Source: an uncultured Clostridia bacterium
GTDB taxonomy: Bacteria > Bacillota > Clostridia > Oscillospirales > UBA644
Reading direction: 5' to 3'
Length of the DNA stretch: 5,944 nucleotides
NCBI GenBank assembly: GCA_904502105.1
Contig: CAJGDF010000117.1
Location: forward strand, 1 to 5,944
Under the pieces are notes generated by a model, which did no database searches, was not told the origin of the DNA, and worked only from the letters and a program-made list of their open reading frames with translations. The translations under genes and the position numbers were made by a program. Of the stretch, positions 1 to 5,116 are shown piece by piece (within the stretch, counting starts at the first letter, position 1; each line of letters begins with the position of its first letter).

Positions 1-376
1 AATTACAAATATTCTTTCAAAGAATAACATCAATTTAAGAGCACTTTCCATTGCGGAAACTCAAGATTTCGGTATTTTACGTTTGATCGTAAACGATGAA
101 AAAACAGCAGAAAAAGTGTTAACCGAAAACGGATATATAATAAAAGCCATCGATGTTGTTGGCGTAAAGATCAGCGACGAACCGGGAAAACTGACAGAAG
201 CTCTCAGCATTCTCGACAAAGAAGATATAAATGTTGAATACCTGTATGCATTTATGGCACGCACAGAAAAGCATGCATACATTGTGTTCCGTGTTGAAGA
301 TAACGCTGTTGCGGAAGCGGCTTTAACAAATGCCGGTTTCAAAATGATCTCCGAAGCAGATATAAATAAACTTTAA
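1..376 (+). CDS. Tandem ACT-domain protein, 3' portion (5' end outside window)
   Basis: The reading frame is open from the left edge (first full codon at position 2) to the TAA at 374-376, giving 124 visible residues. The likely start lies roughly 15-20 codons upstream of the window. Two ACT-like halves can be seen. The end of the first contains NNINLRALSIAE followed by DFGILRLIVND. The second begins near GVKISDEPGKLTEAL and continues through INVEYLYAFMAR and AYIVFRVED. The DxPGxL turn followed by a helix and an IN(V/L) strand is typical of ACT small-molecule-binding domains, which usually bind amino acids. Stand-alone double-ACT proteins of about 140 residues are common in Clostridia and Bacteroidetes, often next to phenylacetate-CoA ligase or indolepyruvate oxidoreductase genes; that context cannot be seen here. 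The ligand and role are unknown. The promoter and riboswitch that follow indicate it is transcribed separately from the thiamine genes. An internal TTG at 83 is not a credible start, because homologous sequence continues upstream of it. Confidence 0.88.
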   Translation, partial: ITNILSKNNINLRALSIAETQDFGILRLIVNDEKTAEKVLTENGYIIKAIDVVGVKISDEPGKLTEALSILDKEDINVEYLYAFMARTEKHAYIVFRVEDNAVAEAALTNAGFKMISEADINKL

Positions 377-428
377 TTTCCGCTTTACATCGCGCACAAA
401 TAATTTGCAAACATTTTGTGTCTTTATT

Positions 429-446
429 AAAAGCTATTGCTTTTTT
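429..446 (+). terminator. Weak hairpin with T-run after the ACT gene (possible terminator)
   Basis: AAAAGC (429-434) and GCTTTT (439-444) form a six-pair stem with a TATT loop, running into T residues to 446. Only two of the pairs are G-C, so it is a weak terminator candidate for the upstream ACT-domain gene. It overlaps the -35 box (437-442) of the thiamine promoter. The stop of the ACT gene is about 50 nt upstream and no stronger hairpin with a T-tract is visible between them. Confidence 0.3.
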
Positions 447-465
447 CTAAGAACAGGTATATAAT
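437..465 (+). promoter_or_regulatory. Sigma-A-type promoter of the thiamine operon
   Basis: TTGCTT at 437-442 (four of six matches to the TTGACA consensus, including TTG) is followed after exactly 17 bp by a perfect TATAAT at 460-465. Transcription would start at about 471-473, just ahead of the riboswitch aptamer at about 480, as expected for a riboswitch leader. There is no TG extension in front of the -10 box. This is the only clear promoter seen in the window, and it would drive thiS through thiC as one transcript. Confidence 0.75.
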
Positions 466-479
466 ATACACACAATTAA

Positions 480-569
480 ATCAACGGGAGCTCGTAAACG
501 GGCTGAGAGGAAGGTGTGACCTTCGACCGAGAACCTGATTTGGATAATGCCAACGTAGGGATGCCTGAT
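480..569 (+). promoter_or_regulatory. TPP riboswitch aptamer (THI element)
   Basis: The conserved THI-box blocks appear in order. CGGGAG (485-490) is followed by CTGAGA (503-508), then ACCTGAT (533-539), then TGGATAATGCCA (541-552) and CGTAGGGA (554-561). Visible helices are AGCTCG 489-494 with CGGGCT 499-504 (one G-U pair, TAAA loop), and a variable-arm hairpin GAAGGT 510-515 with ACCTTC 519-524. TGG 541-543 and CCA 550-552 close the pyrophosphate-side arm. The closing helix P1 is weak: the best I see is ATCA 480-483 with TGAT 566-569, so the exact ends are approximate. TPP aptamers bind thiamine pyrophosphate and usually repress. Here the location between promoter and thiS, with an intrinsic terminator downstream, indicates transcriptional attenuation of the whole operon. 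Confidence 0.96.
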
Positions 570-601
570 ACGAGAATATTGGGAGGAACAAAAGACTTTT
601 T

Positions 602-631
602 GGAGTTACCGAATAGGTAACTCCTTTTTTT
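602..631 (+). terminator. Intrinsic terminator, riboswitch expression platform
   Basis: A perfect nine-pair stem, GGAGTTACC (602-610) with GGTAACTCC (616-624), has a GAATA loop and is followed by seven T residues (625-631). This is a textbook Rho-independent terminator placed between the TPP aptamer and the thiS ribosome binding site, so it should stop transcription when TPP is bound. AACAAAA at 587-593 could extend pairing with TTTTGTT at the far end. A possible competing antiterminator is 558-567 with 614-624, described in the findings. Confidence 0.92.
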
Positions 632-657
632 GTTGCAATTTTTATGGAGGTAAACTA

Positions 658-852
658 ATGGTAAAAGTAAACGGAGAACAACTGGACATTGCAGGTAAAA
701 CAATTGCCGAATATCTTGCAGAAACGAAGTATGACCCGAAAAGAATAGCCGTGGAGCGAAACGGAGATATTGTATTCAAGGCAAAATACGGTGAAACTGT
801 TTTAAATGACGGAGACAGCATTGAGATCGTCAGTTTTGTCGGAGGTGGTTAA
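658..852 (+). CDS. thiS: ThiS, sulfur carrier protein for thiazole synthesis
   Basis: This 64-residue ubiquitin-fold protein carries sulfur for thiazole formation. Its C-terminal glycine is adenylated by ThiF, converted to a thiocarboxylate, and the sulfur is delivered to ThiG in the cytoplasm. The family hallmarks are all present: a short N-terminal strand (MVKVNGE), the central VERNGDIV strand (32-39), the NDGDSIEIV segment (50-58) and the terminal VGGG (61-64), with the reactive glycine last. The length matches the family (about 65). A GGAGG (646-650) seven bases before the ATG fixes the start. It is the first gene after the riboswitch terminator. Its stop codon directly abuts the start of thiF, and its glycine codons double as the thiF ribosome binding site. 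Small ThiS/MoaD proteins can be confused with each other, but the thiazole gene context settles the assignment. Confidence 0.95.
   Translation: MVKVNGEQLDIAGKTIAEYLAETKYDPKRIAVERNGDIVFKAKYGETVLNDGDSIEIVSFVGGG
841..849 (+). promoter_or_regulatory. thiF ribosome binding site inside the thiS glycine codons
   Basis: The last three sense codons of thiS (GGA GGT GGT) contain GGAGGTGG, a near-perfect Shine-Dalgarno sequence, seven bases before the GTG start of thiF at 853. This decides the thiF start in favour of GTG 853: no ATG in the frame nearby has a comparable site. It also implies tight translational coupling of thiS and thiF. Confidence 0.8.
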
Positions 853-1488
853 GTGATCCCCTCAAAAGAAGAATGGAAAAGGGCGTTAAATGATCGTCAC
901 GGCAAGGAGCTGCAGGATAAACTATCATCGGCGACGGTCGCGATCTGTGGGCTTGGTGGGCTTGGCTCAAATATTGCCGTTTCTCTTACACGGGCAGGTA
1001 TCGGAAAACTGATTCTTATTGACTTTGACTGTGTGGATATTACGAACCTTCACCGTCAGCAATACAAGTCCGATCAGATCGGTATGAACAAAACAGAGGC
1101 TCTTTCGAAGAATTTAAAAGAGATTTCGCCATATATCGACACCCAAATACATACGGTTAAAATCACCGAGGATAATGCAGTTTCTCTGCTTCGGGATTCT
1201 GATATTATCTGCGAAGCGTTTGACGATGCGGAGTGCAAAGCCATGCTTACAAATACCGTTCTTGAAATGATGCCCGAAAAATATCTTGTTGCCGCCTCGG
1301 GCATGGCAGGACTCGGCAGTACCAATTCTGTTAAAACAAGAAAAATAACAAGTAAATTTTATCTGTGCGGTGATGAAACAAGCGATGTTAATGACGGTAT
1401 AGGTCTTGTATCAAGCAGAGTTATGCTTTGCGCCGCACATCAGGCACATACTGTTCTGCGGATACTGGCAGGAAAATTTGAACCTTAA
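853..1488 (+). CDS. thiF: ThiF, ThiS adenylyltransferase (short clostridial form)
   Basis: This E1-like enzyme uses ATP to adenylate the C-terminal glycine of ThiS, activating it for sulfur transfer. It has 211 residues with a Rossmann-type nucleotide-binding core. The glycine motif GLGGLGS lies at 33-39, the acidic LIDFD segment at 55-59, and the NLHRQQY segment with N65, R68 and Q69 at 65-71. These match the ATP-binding residues of the ThiF/MoeB/E1 family. DDAECK (124-129) and SGMAG (149-153) follow. Cysteines are at 32, 60, 120, 128, 172 and 193, and none form a CXXC pair, so the zinc site of E. coli ThiF and MoeB (about 250 residues) is absent. This shortened form is, from memory, usual beside thiS in clostridia. 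The GTG start abuts the thiS stop with no gap. A MoeB or HesA role is possible on sequence alone, but context favours ThiF. Confidence 0.93.
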   Translation: MIPSKEEWKRALNDRHGKELQDKLSSATVAICGLGGLGSNIAVSLTRAGIGKLILIDFDCVDITNLHRQQYKSDQIGMNKTEALSKNLKEISPYIDTQIHTVKITEDNAVSLLRDSDIICEAFDDAECKAMLTNTVLEMMPEKYLVAASGMAGLGSTNSVKTRKITSKFYLCGDETSDVNDGIGLVSSRVMLCAAHQAHTVLRILAGKFEP

Positions 1489-1493
1489 ATAAA

Positions 1494-1510
1494 TGAAAGG
1501 AAGGCTTTCA
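1494..1510 (+). repeat. Inverted repeat presenting the thiG Shine-Dalgarno
   Basis: TGAAAG (1494-1499) and CTTTCA (1505-1510) are perfect six-base inverted repeats around a five-base GAAGG (1500-1504). The loop plus the adjoining stem bases make up the AGGAAGG Shine-Dalgarno of thiG, seven bases before its ATG. The stem ends two bases before the start codon. It could display or partly hide the ribosome binding site; with four A-U pairs it is a weak structure and might also be chance. Confidence 0.45.
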
Positions 1511-1511
1511 A

Positions 1512-2303
1512 ATGAGAAAGCCACTGTATAAAATGAATAATGATAAACTTATAATCGGCGGACACGAATTCGGTTCCCGCTTTAGTCTCGGCTCCGGTAA
1601 ATATTCAATGAAACTTATTGAAGCGGCCGTTAAAGATGCGGGGGCGGAAATCATAACACTTGCGGTTCGCCGTGCAAACACAAAAGAGCAGGAAAGTATC
1701 CTTGACTATATACCGAAAGGAGTCACTTTACTTCCCAACACAAGCGGTGCAAGAAATGCAGAAGAAGCAGTACGAATTGCCCGTCTTGCCCGTGAGATCG
1801 GCTGCGGTGATTTTGTAAAGATCGAAATTATGAGAGACTCAAAATATCTGCTGCCCGATAATCAGGAAACAGTCAAAGCAACGAAGATCCTTGCAAATGA
1901 AGGCTTTGTTGTTATGCCGTATATGTACCCCGATCTTAACACAGCAAGAGATCTTGTAAATGCAGGAGCAGCCTCCGTTATGCCCCTCGCCTCCCCTATC
2001 GGCTCAAACAAAGGACTTGCCACAAAAGAGTTTATTCAGATCCTTATCGATGAAATAGACCTCCCGATAATTGTTGATGCAGGCATAGGCAGACCGTCGC
2101 AGGCATGTGAAGCAATGGAAATGGGTGCGGCAGCGATAATGGCAAATACTGCACTTGCCACAGCGGGAGATCTTCCGATGATGGCATCAGCATTTAAAAA
2201 TGCAATCGAGGCAGGACGTAAGGCATATCTTTCAGGGCTTGGCAGAGTGTTGACGAGAGGTGCATCCGCATCCGATCCGCTGACAGGATTTCTCAGAGAC
2301 TGA
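1512..2303 (+). CDS. thiG: ThiG, thiazole synthase
   Basis: ThiG condenses 1-deoxy-D-xylulose 5-phosphate, dehydroglycine from ThiH and the ThiS thiocarboxylate into the thiamine thiazole phosphate. The 263-residue protein has the expected (beta/alpha)8-barrel motifs: FSLGSGKY (24-31), AVRRAN (51-56), [14 protein letters not shown] (74-87) and DFVKIEI (100-106). K103 corresponds to the lysine that forms the imine with the sugar substrate. Phosphate-binding elements follow: [14 protein letters not shown] (156-169) and [10 protein letters not shown] (187-196). The length is close to the family norm of about 256. The ATG at 1512 has an AGGAAGG seven bases upstream; the next in-frame ATG at codon 8 (1533) has no such site, so 1512 is preferred. 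The gene lies 23 bases after thiF and 10 bases before thiH, with which ThiG forms a complex in other bacteria. Confidence 0.97.
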   Translation: MRKPLYKMNNDKLIIGGHEFGSRFSLGSGKYSMKLIEAAVKDAGAEIITLAVRRANTKEQESILDYIPKGVTLLPNTSGARNAEEAVRIARLAREIGCGDFVKIEIMRDSKYLLPDNQETVKATKILANEGFVVMPYMYPDLNTARDLVNAGAASVMPLASPIGSNKGLATKEFIQILIDEIDLPIIVDAGIGRPSQACEAMEMGAAAIMANTALATAGDLPMMASAFKNAIEAGRKAYLSGLGRVLTRGASASDPLTGFLRD

Positions 2304-2313
2304 GGTAGACGTA

Positions 2314-3567
2314 ATGGAAAACCAATTTTTTGTTGACTCAGAGCATCTTTCTGCCGAAGCTCTTGAAAAAAAACACAGGCTTGAAACAGACCCATCATCG
2401 AGAAAAAGTCATATGGAATATCTTCCGGGAATGGAGATAATAAAGTCGGATGTCTGCAAAAACGTAATATCGCAGATGAACTCTTATGACTATTTTAAAT
2501 ATACTGCCGCAGATGTAAAAAAAGCCCTTGAGCACGACACCTGCACAGTTGAAGATTTCAAAGCTCTTTTATCGCCTGCCGCAGAACCTTTTCTTGAACA
2601 AATGGCACAGCGTGCAAGGTTAGAAACGAGCAAGCATTTCGGGAATACTGTATATCTGTTCACACCTCTTTACATAGCCAATTACTGCGAAAATTACTGT
2701 GTATACTGCGGATTTAACTGCTACAACCATATCAGGCGAATGAAGCTCAATATGGAACAGATAGAAAAAGAAATGAAAGTCATTGCTGACAGTGGCATGG
2801 AGGAAATTTTGCTCCTCACAGGTGAAAGCCGTGTTCAGAGCAATGTGGAATACATCGGTCAGGCGGTAAAATTAGCCCGTAAATATTTCCGTATGGTCGG
2901 TCTTGAGATATATCCCGTAAATACCGATGAATATGAATATCTTCACGAATGCGGTGCGGATTACGTAACGGTATTTCAGGAAACTTACGATACAGATAAA
3001 TACGAACAGCTTCATCTTCTCGGTCATAAACGTGTGTGGCCGTACAGATTCGATGCACAGGAACGTGCGCTTCGGGCAGGCATGAGAGGTGTTGCATTTT
3101 CTGCGCTCCTCGGCCTTTCCGATTTTCGTAAGGATGCTTTGGCGAGTGCTCTGCATGTATATTATCTGCAAAGAAAATATCCGCACGCCGAAATGTCGCT
3201 TTCATGCCCCAGACTTCGCCCTATTATCAATAACGAAAAGATCAACCCTATGGATGTTCACGAAAAACAGCTCTGTCAGGTTCTTTGTGCATACCGTATT
3301 TTTCTGCCGTATGTCGGGATCACTGTATCTTCACGAGAAAGTGCAGAATTCAGAAACGGTATTGTTAAAATAGCCGCAACAAAGGTATCTGCAGGCGTTT
3401 CAACAGGCATAGGTGATCATGAAAGCAAATATACAGGCAAAGAAACAGACGATATTCAAGGCGATGAGCAATTTGAAATAGACGACAACCGCAGTCTTGA
3501 CAATATGTATAAAGATATTGCCAACGAGGGTCTGCAGCCGGTTTTGAATGACTATTTGTATATGTGA
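2314..3567 (+). CDS. thiH: ThiH, 2-iminoacetate synthase (radical SAM, tyrosine lyase)
   Basis: ThiH is an oxygen-sensitive radical SAM enzyme that splits tyrosine into p-cresol and dehydroglycine (2-iminoacetate), which ThiG then uses. The CX3CX2C cluster motif is at C125, C129 and C132 within NYCENYCVYCGF. TGESR (169-173) follows in the SAM-binding region and CPRLRPI (298-304) further on. The upstream stretch LLSPAAEPFLEQMAQRA (85-101) and FGNTVYLFTPLYIAN (109-123), and the C-terminal EGLQPVLNDY, align with E. coli ThiH as I recall it. At 417 residues it is longer than the E. coli enzyme (377), with about 33-40 extra N-terminal residues before MEYLPGM. The ATG at 2314 is supported by GAGG (2302-2305), which overlaps the thiG stop. 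An alternative start is ATG 2413 (codon 34), but it has only a weak purine run upstream. The related HydG is unlikely: its C-terminal CX2C cluster site is absent. Confidence 0.95.
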   Translation: MENQFFVDSEHLSAEALEKKHRLETDPSSRKSHMEYLPGMEIIKSDVCKNVISQMNSYDYFKYTAADVKKALEHDTCTVEDFKALLSPAAEPFLEQMAQRARLETSKHFGNTVYLFTPLYIANYCENYCVYCGFNCYNHIRRMKLNMEQIEKEMKVIADSGMEEILLLTGESRVQSNVEYIGQAVKLARKYFRMVGLEIYPVNTDEYEYLHECGADYVTVFQETYDTDKYEQLHLLGHKRVWPYRFDAQERALRAGMRGVAFSALLGLSDFRKDALASALHVYYLQRKYPHAEMSLSCPRLRPIINNEKINPMDVHEKQLCQVLCAYRIFLPYVGITVSSRESAEFRNGIVKIAATKVSAGVSTGIGDHESKYTGKETDDIQGDEQFEIDDNRSLDNMYKDIANEGLQPVLNDYLYM

Positions 3568-3576
3568 GGATTAAAA

Positions 3577-4212
3577 ATGAAAAAGTTTGACCCAAGTTTA
3601 TACTTTATAACAGACAGCACGAACTACACCGAGGAAGAATTTCTTCGCCGTGTGGAAGAAGCATTAAAGGGAGGCGTAACTCTTCTGCAGCTTCGCGAGA
3701 AAAACAGGAGCACAAGAGAATATATTGATCTTGCAGAGAAAGTACACTCTATCGCAAGAAAATACAATGTGCCGCTTATTATAGATGACCGTGTGGACGT
3801 TGCCCTTGCGGTTGATGCCGAGGGGGTTCACGTAGGTGCTGAGGATATGCCTGTTTCGACCGCAAGAAAACTGATGGGTAACGAAAAAATCGTTGGCGCA
3901 ACAGCAAAAACGGTTCCATGGGCAAAAGATGCATATGAGCAGGGAGCAGATTATCTCGGTGTCGGTGCGATATTTCCGACGACAACAAAAGTTAAAACCG
4001 TTTTAACATCCACAGATACACTTCGGGATATATGCAATGCCGTTCCTATTCCCGCAAATGCAATCGGTGGACTGAACAAAGATAATATAGATGTTCTTGA
4101 AGGTATTCCTGTTGCGGGGATTTGTGTTGTATCTGCAATTATGAAAGCAGATGATCCGAAATGTGCCGCAGAAGACTTAAAGGCGAAGGCCCGTGAATTA
4201 AAACTTATATAA
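3577..4212 (+). CDS. thiE: ThiE, thiamine-phosphate synthase
   Basis: ThiE joins HMP-pyrophosphate and thiazole phosphate to form thiamine monophosphate, the convergence step of the pathway. The 211-residue TIM-barrel protein shows the family signatures in order: LYFITDS (8-14), LLQLREK (36-42), LIIDDRVDVAL (67-77), GVHVGAEDMP (83-92), YLGVGAIFPTTTK (126-138), ANAIGGL (160-166) and ICVVSAIM (182-189). IDDR and EDMP contribute magnesium and pyrophosphate binding, and the TTTK loop closes over the pyrimidine substrate. A small variation is GATAKT at 107-112, where better-known members have a G-x-S-x-H-T/S-like segment; I recall the A-K form from clostridial relatives. The Shine-Dalgarno GAGGA (3566-3570) overlaps the thiH stop and sits six bases before the ATG, suggesting translational coupling to thiH. 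TenI-type relatives lack this full motif set, so ThiE is preferred. Confidence 0.96.
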   Translation: MKKFDPSLYFITDSTNYTEEEFLRRVEEALKGGVTLLQLREKNRSTREYIDLAEKVHSIARKYNVPLIIDDRVDVALAVDAEGVHVGAEDMPVSTARKLMGNEKIVGATAKTVPWAKDAYEQGADYLGVGAIFPTTTKVKTVLTSTDTLRDICNAVPIPANAIGGLNKDNIDVLEGIPVAGICVVSAIMKADDPKCAAEDLKAKARELKLI

Positions 4213-4218
4213 ATCAAA

Positions 4219-4251
4219 CGCGGCAGATTGGGGGCACCACCTTATGCCGCG
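4219..4251 (+). repeat. GC-rich hairpin in the thiE-thiD gap
   Basis: CGCGGCA (4219-4225) and TGCCGCG (4245-4251) form a perfect seven-pair stem, six of them G-C, with a 19-base loop (4226-4244) rich in G then C. No T-tract follows (the next bases are GAAATAAAAC), so it is not a normal intrinsic terminator for the operon. It begins seven bases after the thiE stop and fills most of the only sizeable gap in the operon. An mRNA-stabilising or segmental-decay hairpin is the simplest reading. I see no second promoter in the gap. Confidence 0.6.
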
Positions 4252-4287
4252 AAATAAAACGATGCTGATATCGAAAGGAGAACTTTT

Positions 4288-5091
4288 ATGAAAATGAAAA
4301 CAGCATTGACCATTGCAGGAAGTGACTGCAGCGGAGGCGCCGGTATTCAGGCAGACTTGAAAACAATGACAATGAACGGTGTTTATGCCATGAGTGCGAT
4401 CACAGCACTGACGGCACAAAACACGGTCGGAGTGCGTGGGATATTTGAAGCACCACCCGAATTTCTTGGGCAGCAGATCGATGCGGTATTTGAGGATATA
4501 TTTCCCGATGCCGTAAAAATCGGGATGGTAAGTTCAAGCGAACTTATTAAAACGATTTCAGACAGGTTGAAGTTTTACAATGCAAAAAACATTGTTGTTG
4601 ATACCGTTATGGTGGCAACAAGCGGAGCAAGGCTCATAAGCACAGATGCCGTAAATACCCTCAAAGAGTATTTATTGCCGATTGCTTCCGTTATAACACC
4701 AAACATCCCGGAGGCAGAAGTTTTATCCGGTATAGTGATCGGAAACGAAGAAGATATGCTTCTTGCGGCAAAATATATCGGCGATAATTATCACTGTGCG
4801 GTTTTACTGAAGGGTGGACACAATGTAAACGATGCAAACGACCTTTTGTATGAACAAGGTACATACCGTTGGTTTAACGGAAAGCGGATCAATAATCCCA
4901 ATACTCACGGAACGGGATGTACTCTTTCAAGCGCAATTGCCGCAAATCTCGCAAAAGGCTACGACCTTATAACATCTGTATCAAAAGCAAAAGAATATAT
5001 ATCGGAAGCACTCGCATATATGCTTGATCTTGGGCATGGTTCGGGACCGATGAATCATGCGTTTGATCTGAGCGGTCGGTTTTCAAAGTAA
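4288..5091 (+). CDS. thiD: ThiD, hydroxymethylpyrimidine (phosphate) kinase
   Basis: ThiD phosphorylates HMP to HMP-P and HMP-P to HMP-pyrophosphate, so it serves both the ThiC product and salvaged HMP. The 267-residue length matches the family. The ribokinase-fold signatures are clear: LTIAGSDCSGGAGIQADLKT (7-26), ITALTAQNT (38-46), KIGMV (77-81), VMVATSG (107-113), ITPNIPEAE (136-144) and NTHGTGCTLSSAIAAN (205-220). C211 is the anion-hole cysteine of the GTGC motif. The usual D-P-V-M is D-T-V-M here (105-108). AAGGAG (4275-4280) seven bases before the ATG fixes the start. The 75-base gap from thiE with its hairpin sets it slightly apart from the thiazole genes. Pyridoxal kinases share the fold, but the motif set and context point to ThiD. 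Confidence 0.96.
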   Translation: MKMKTALTIAGSDCSGGAGIQADLKTMTMNGVYAMSAITALTAQNTVGVRGIFEAPPEFLGQQIDAVFEDIFPDAVKIGMVSSSELIKTISDRLKFYNAKNIVVDTVMVATSGARLISTDAVNTLKEYLLPIASVITPNIPEAEVLSGIVIGNEEDMLLAAKYIGDNYHCAVLLKGGHNVNDANDLLYEQGTYRWFNGKRINNPNTHGTGCTLSSAIAANLAKGYDLITSVSKAKEYISEALAYMLDLGHGSGPMNHAFDLSGRFSK

Positions 5092-5116
5092 ATATTGCCT
5101 GAAAGGAACAGAAATA

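Noticed and set aside
395..420. CACAAA / TTTGTG inverted repeat after the ACT gene
   Set aside because: The stem is only six AT-rich pairs with a 14-base loop and no proper T-tract, so it is not a convincing terminator or operator.
476..703. Minus-strand open frame across the riboswitch and terminator
   Set aside because: It overlaps a conserved RNA element and the start of thiS; its sequence is simply the reverse complement of structured leader RNA.
2816..3205. Long minus-strand open frames inside thiH
   Set aside because: They are antisense to the radical SAM enzyme, are rich in His, Arg and Ile typical of reverse-strand readings, have no plausible ribosome binding site and match no family I know.
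2314..3567. HydG, the hydrogenase maturation tyrosine lyase related to ThiH
   Set aside because: The protein is shorter than HydG, lacks the C-terminal CX2C cluster site, carries ThiH-specific stretches, and is flanked by thiG and thiE rather than hydrogenase maturation genes.
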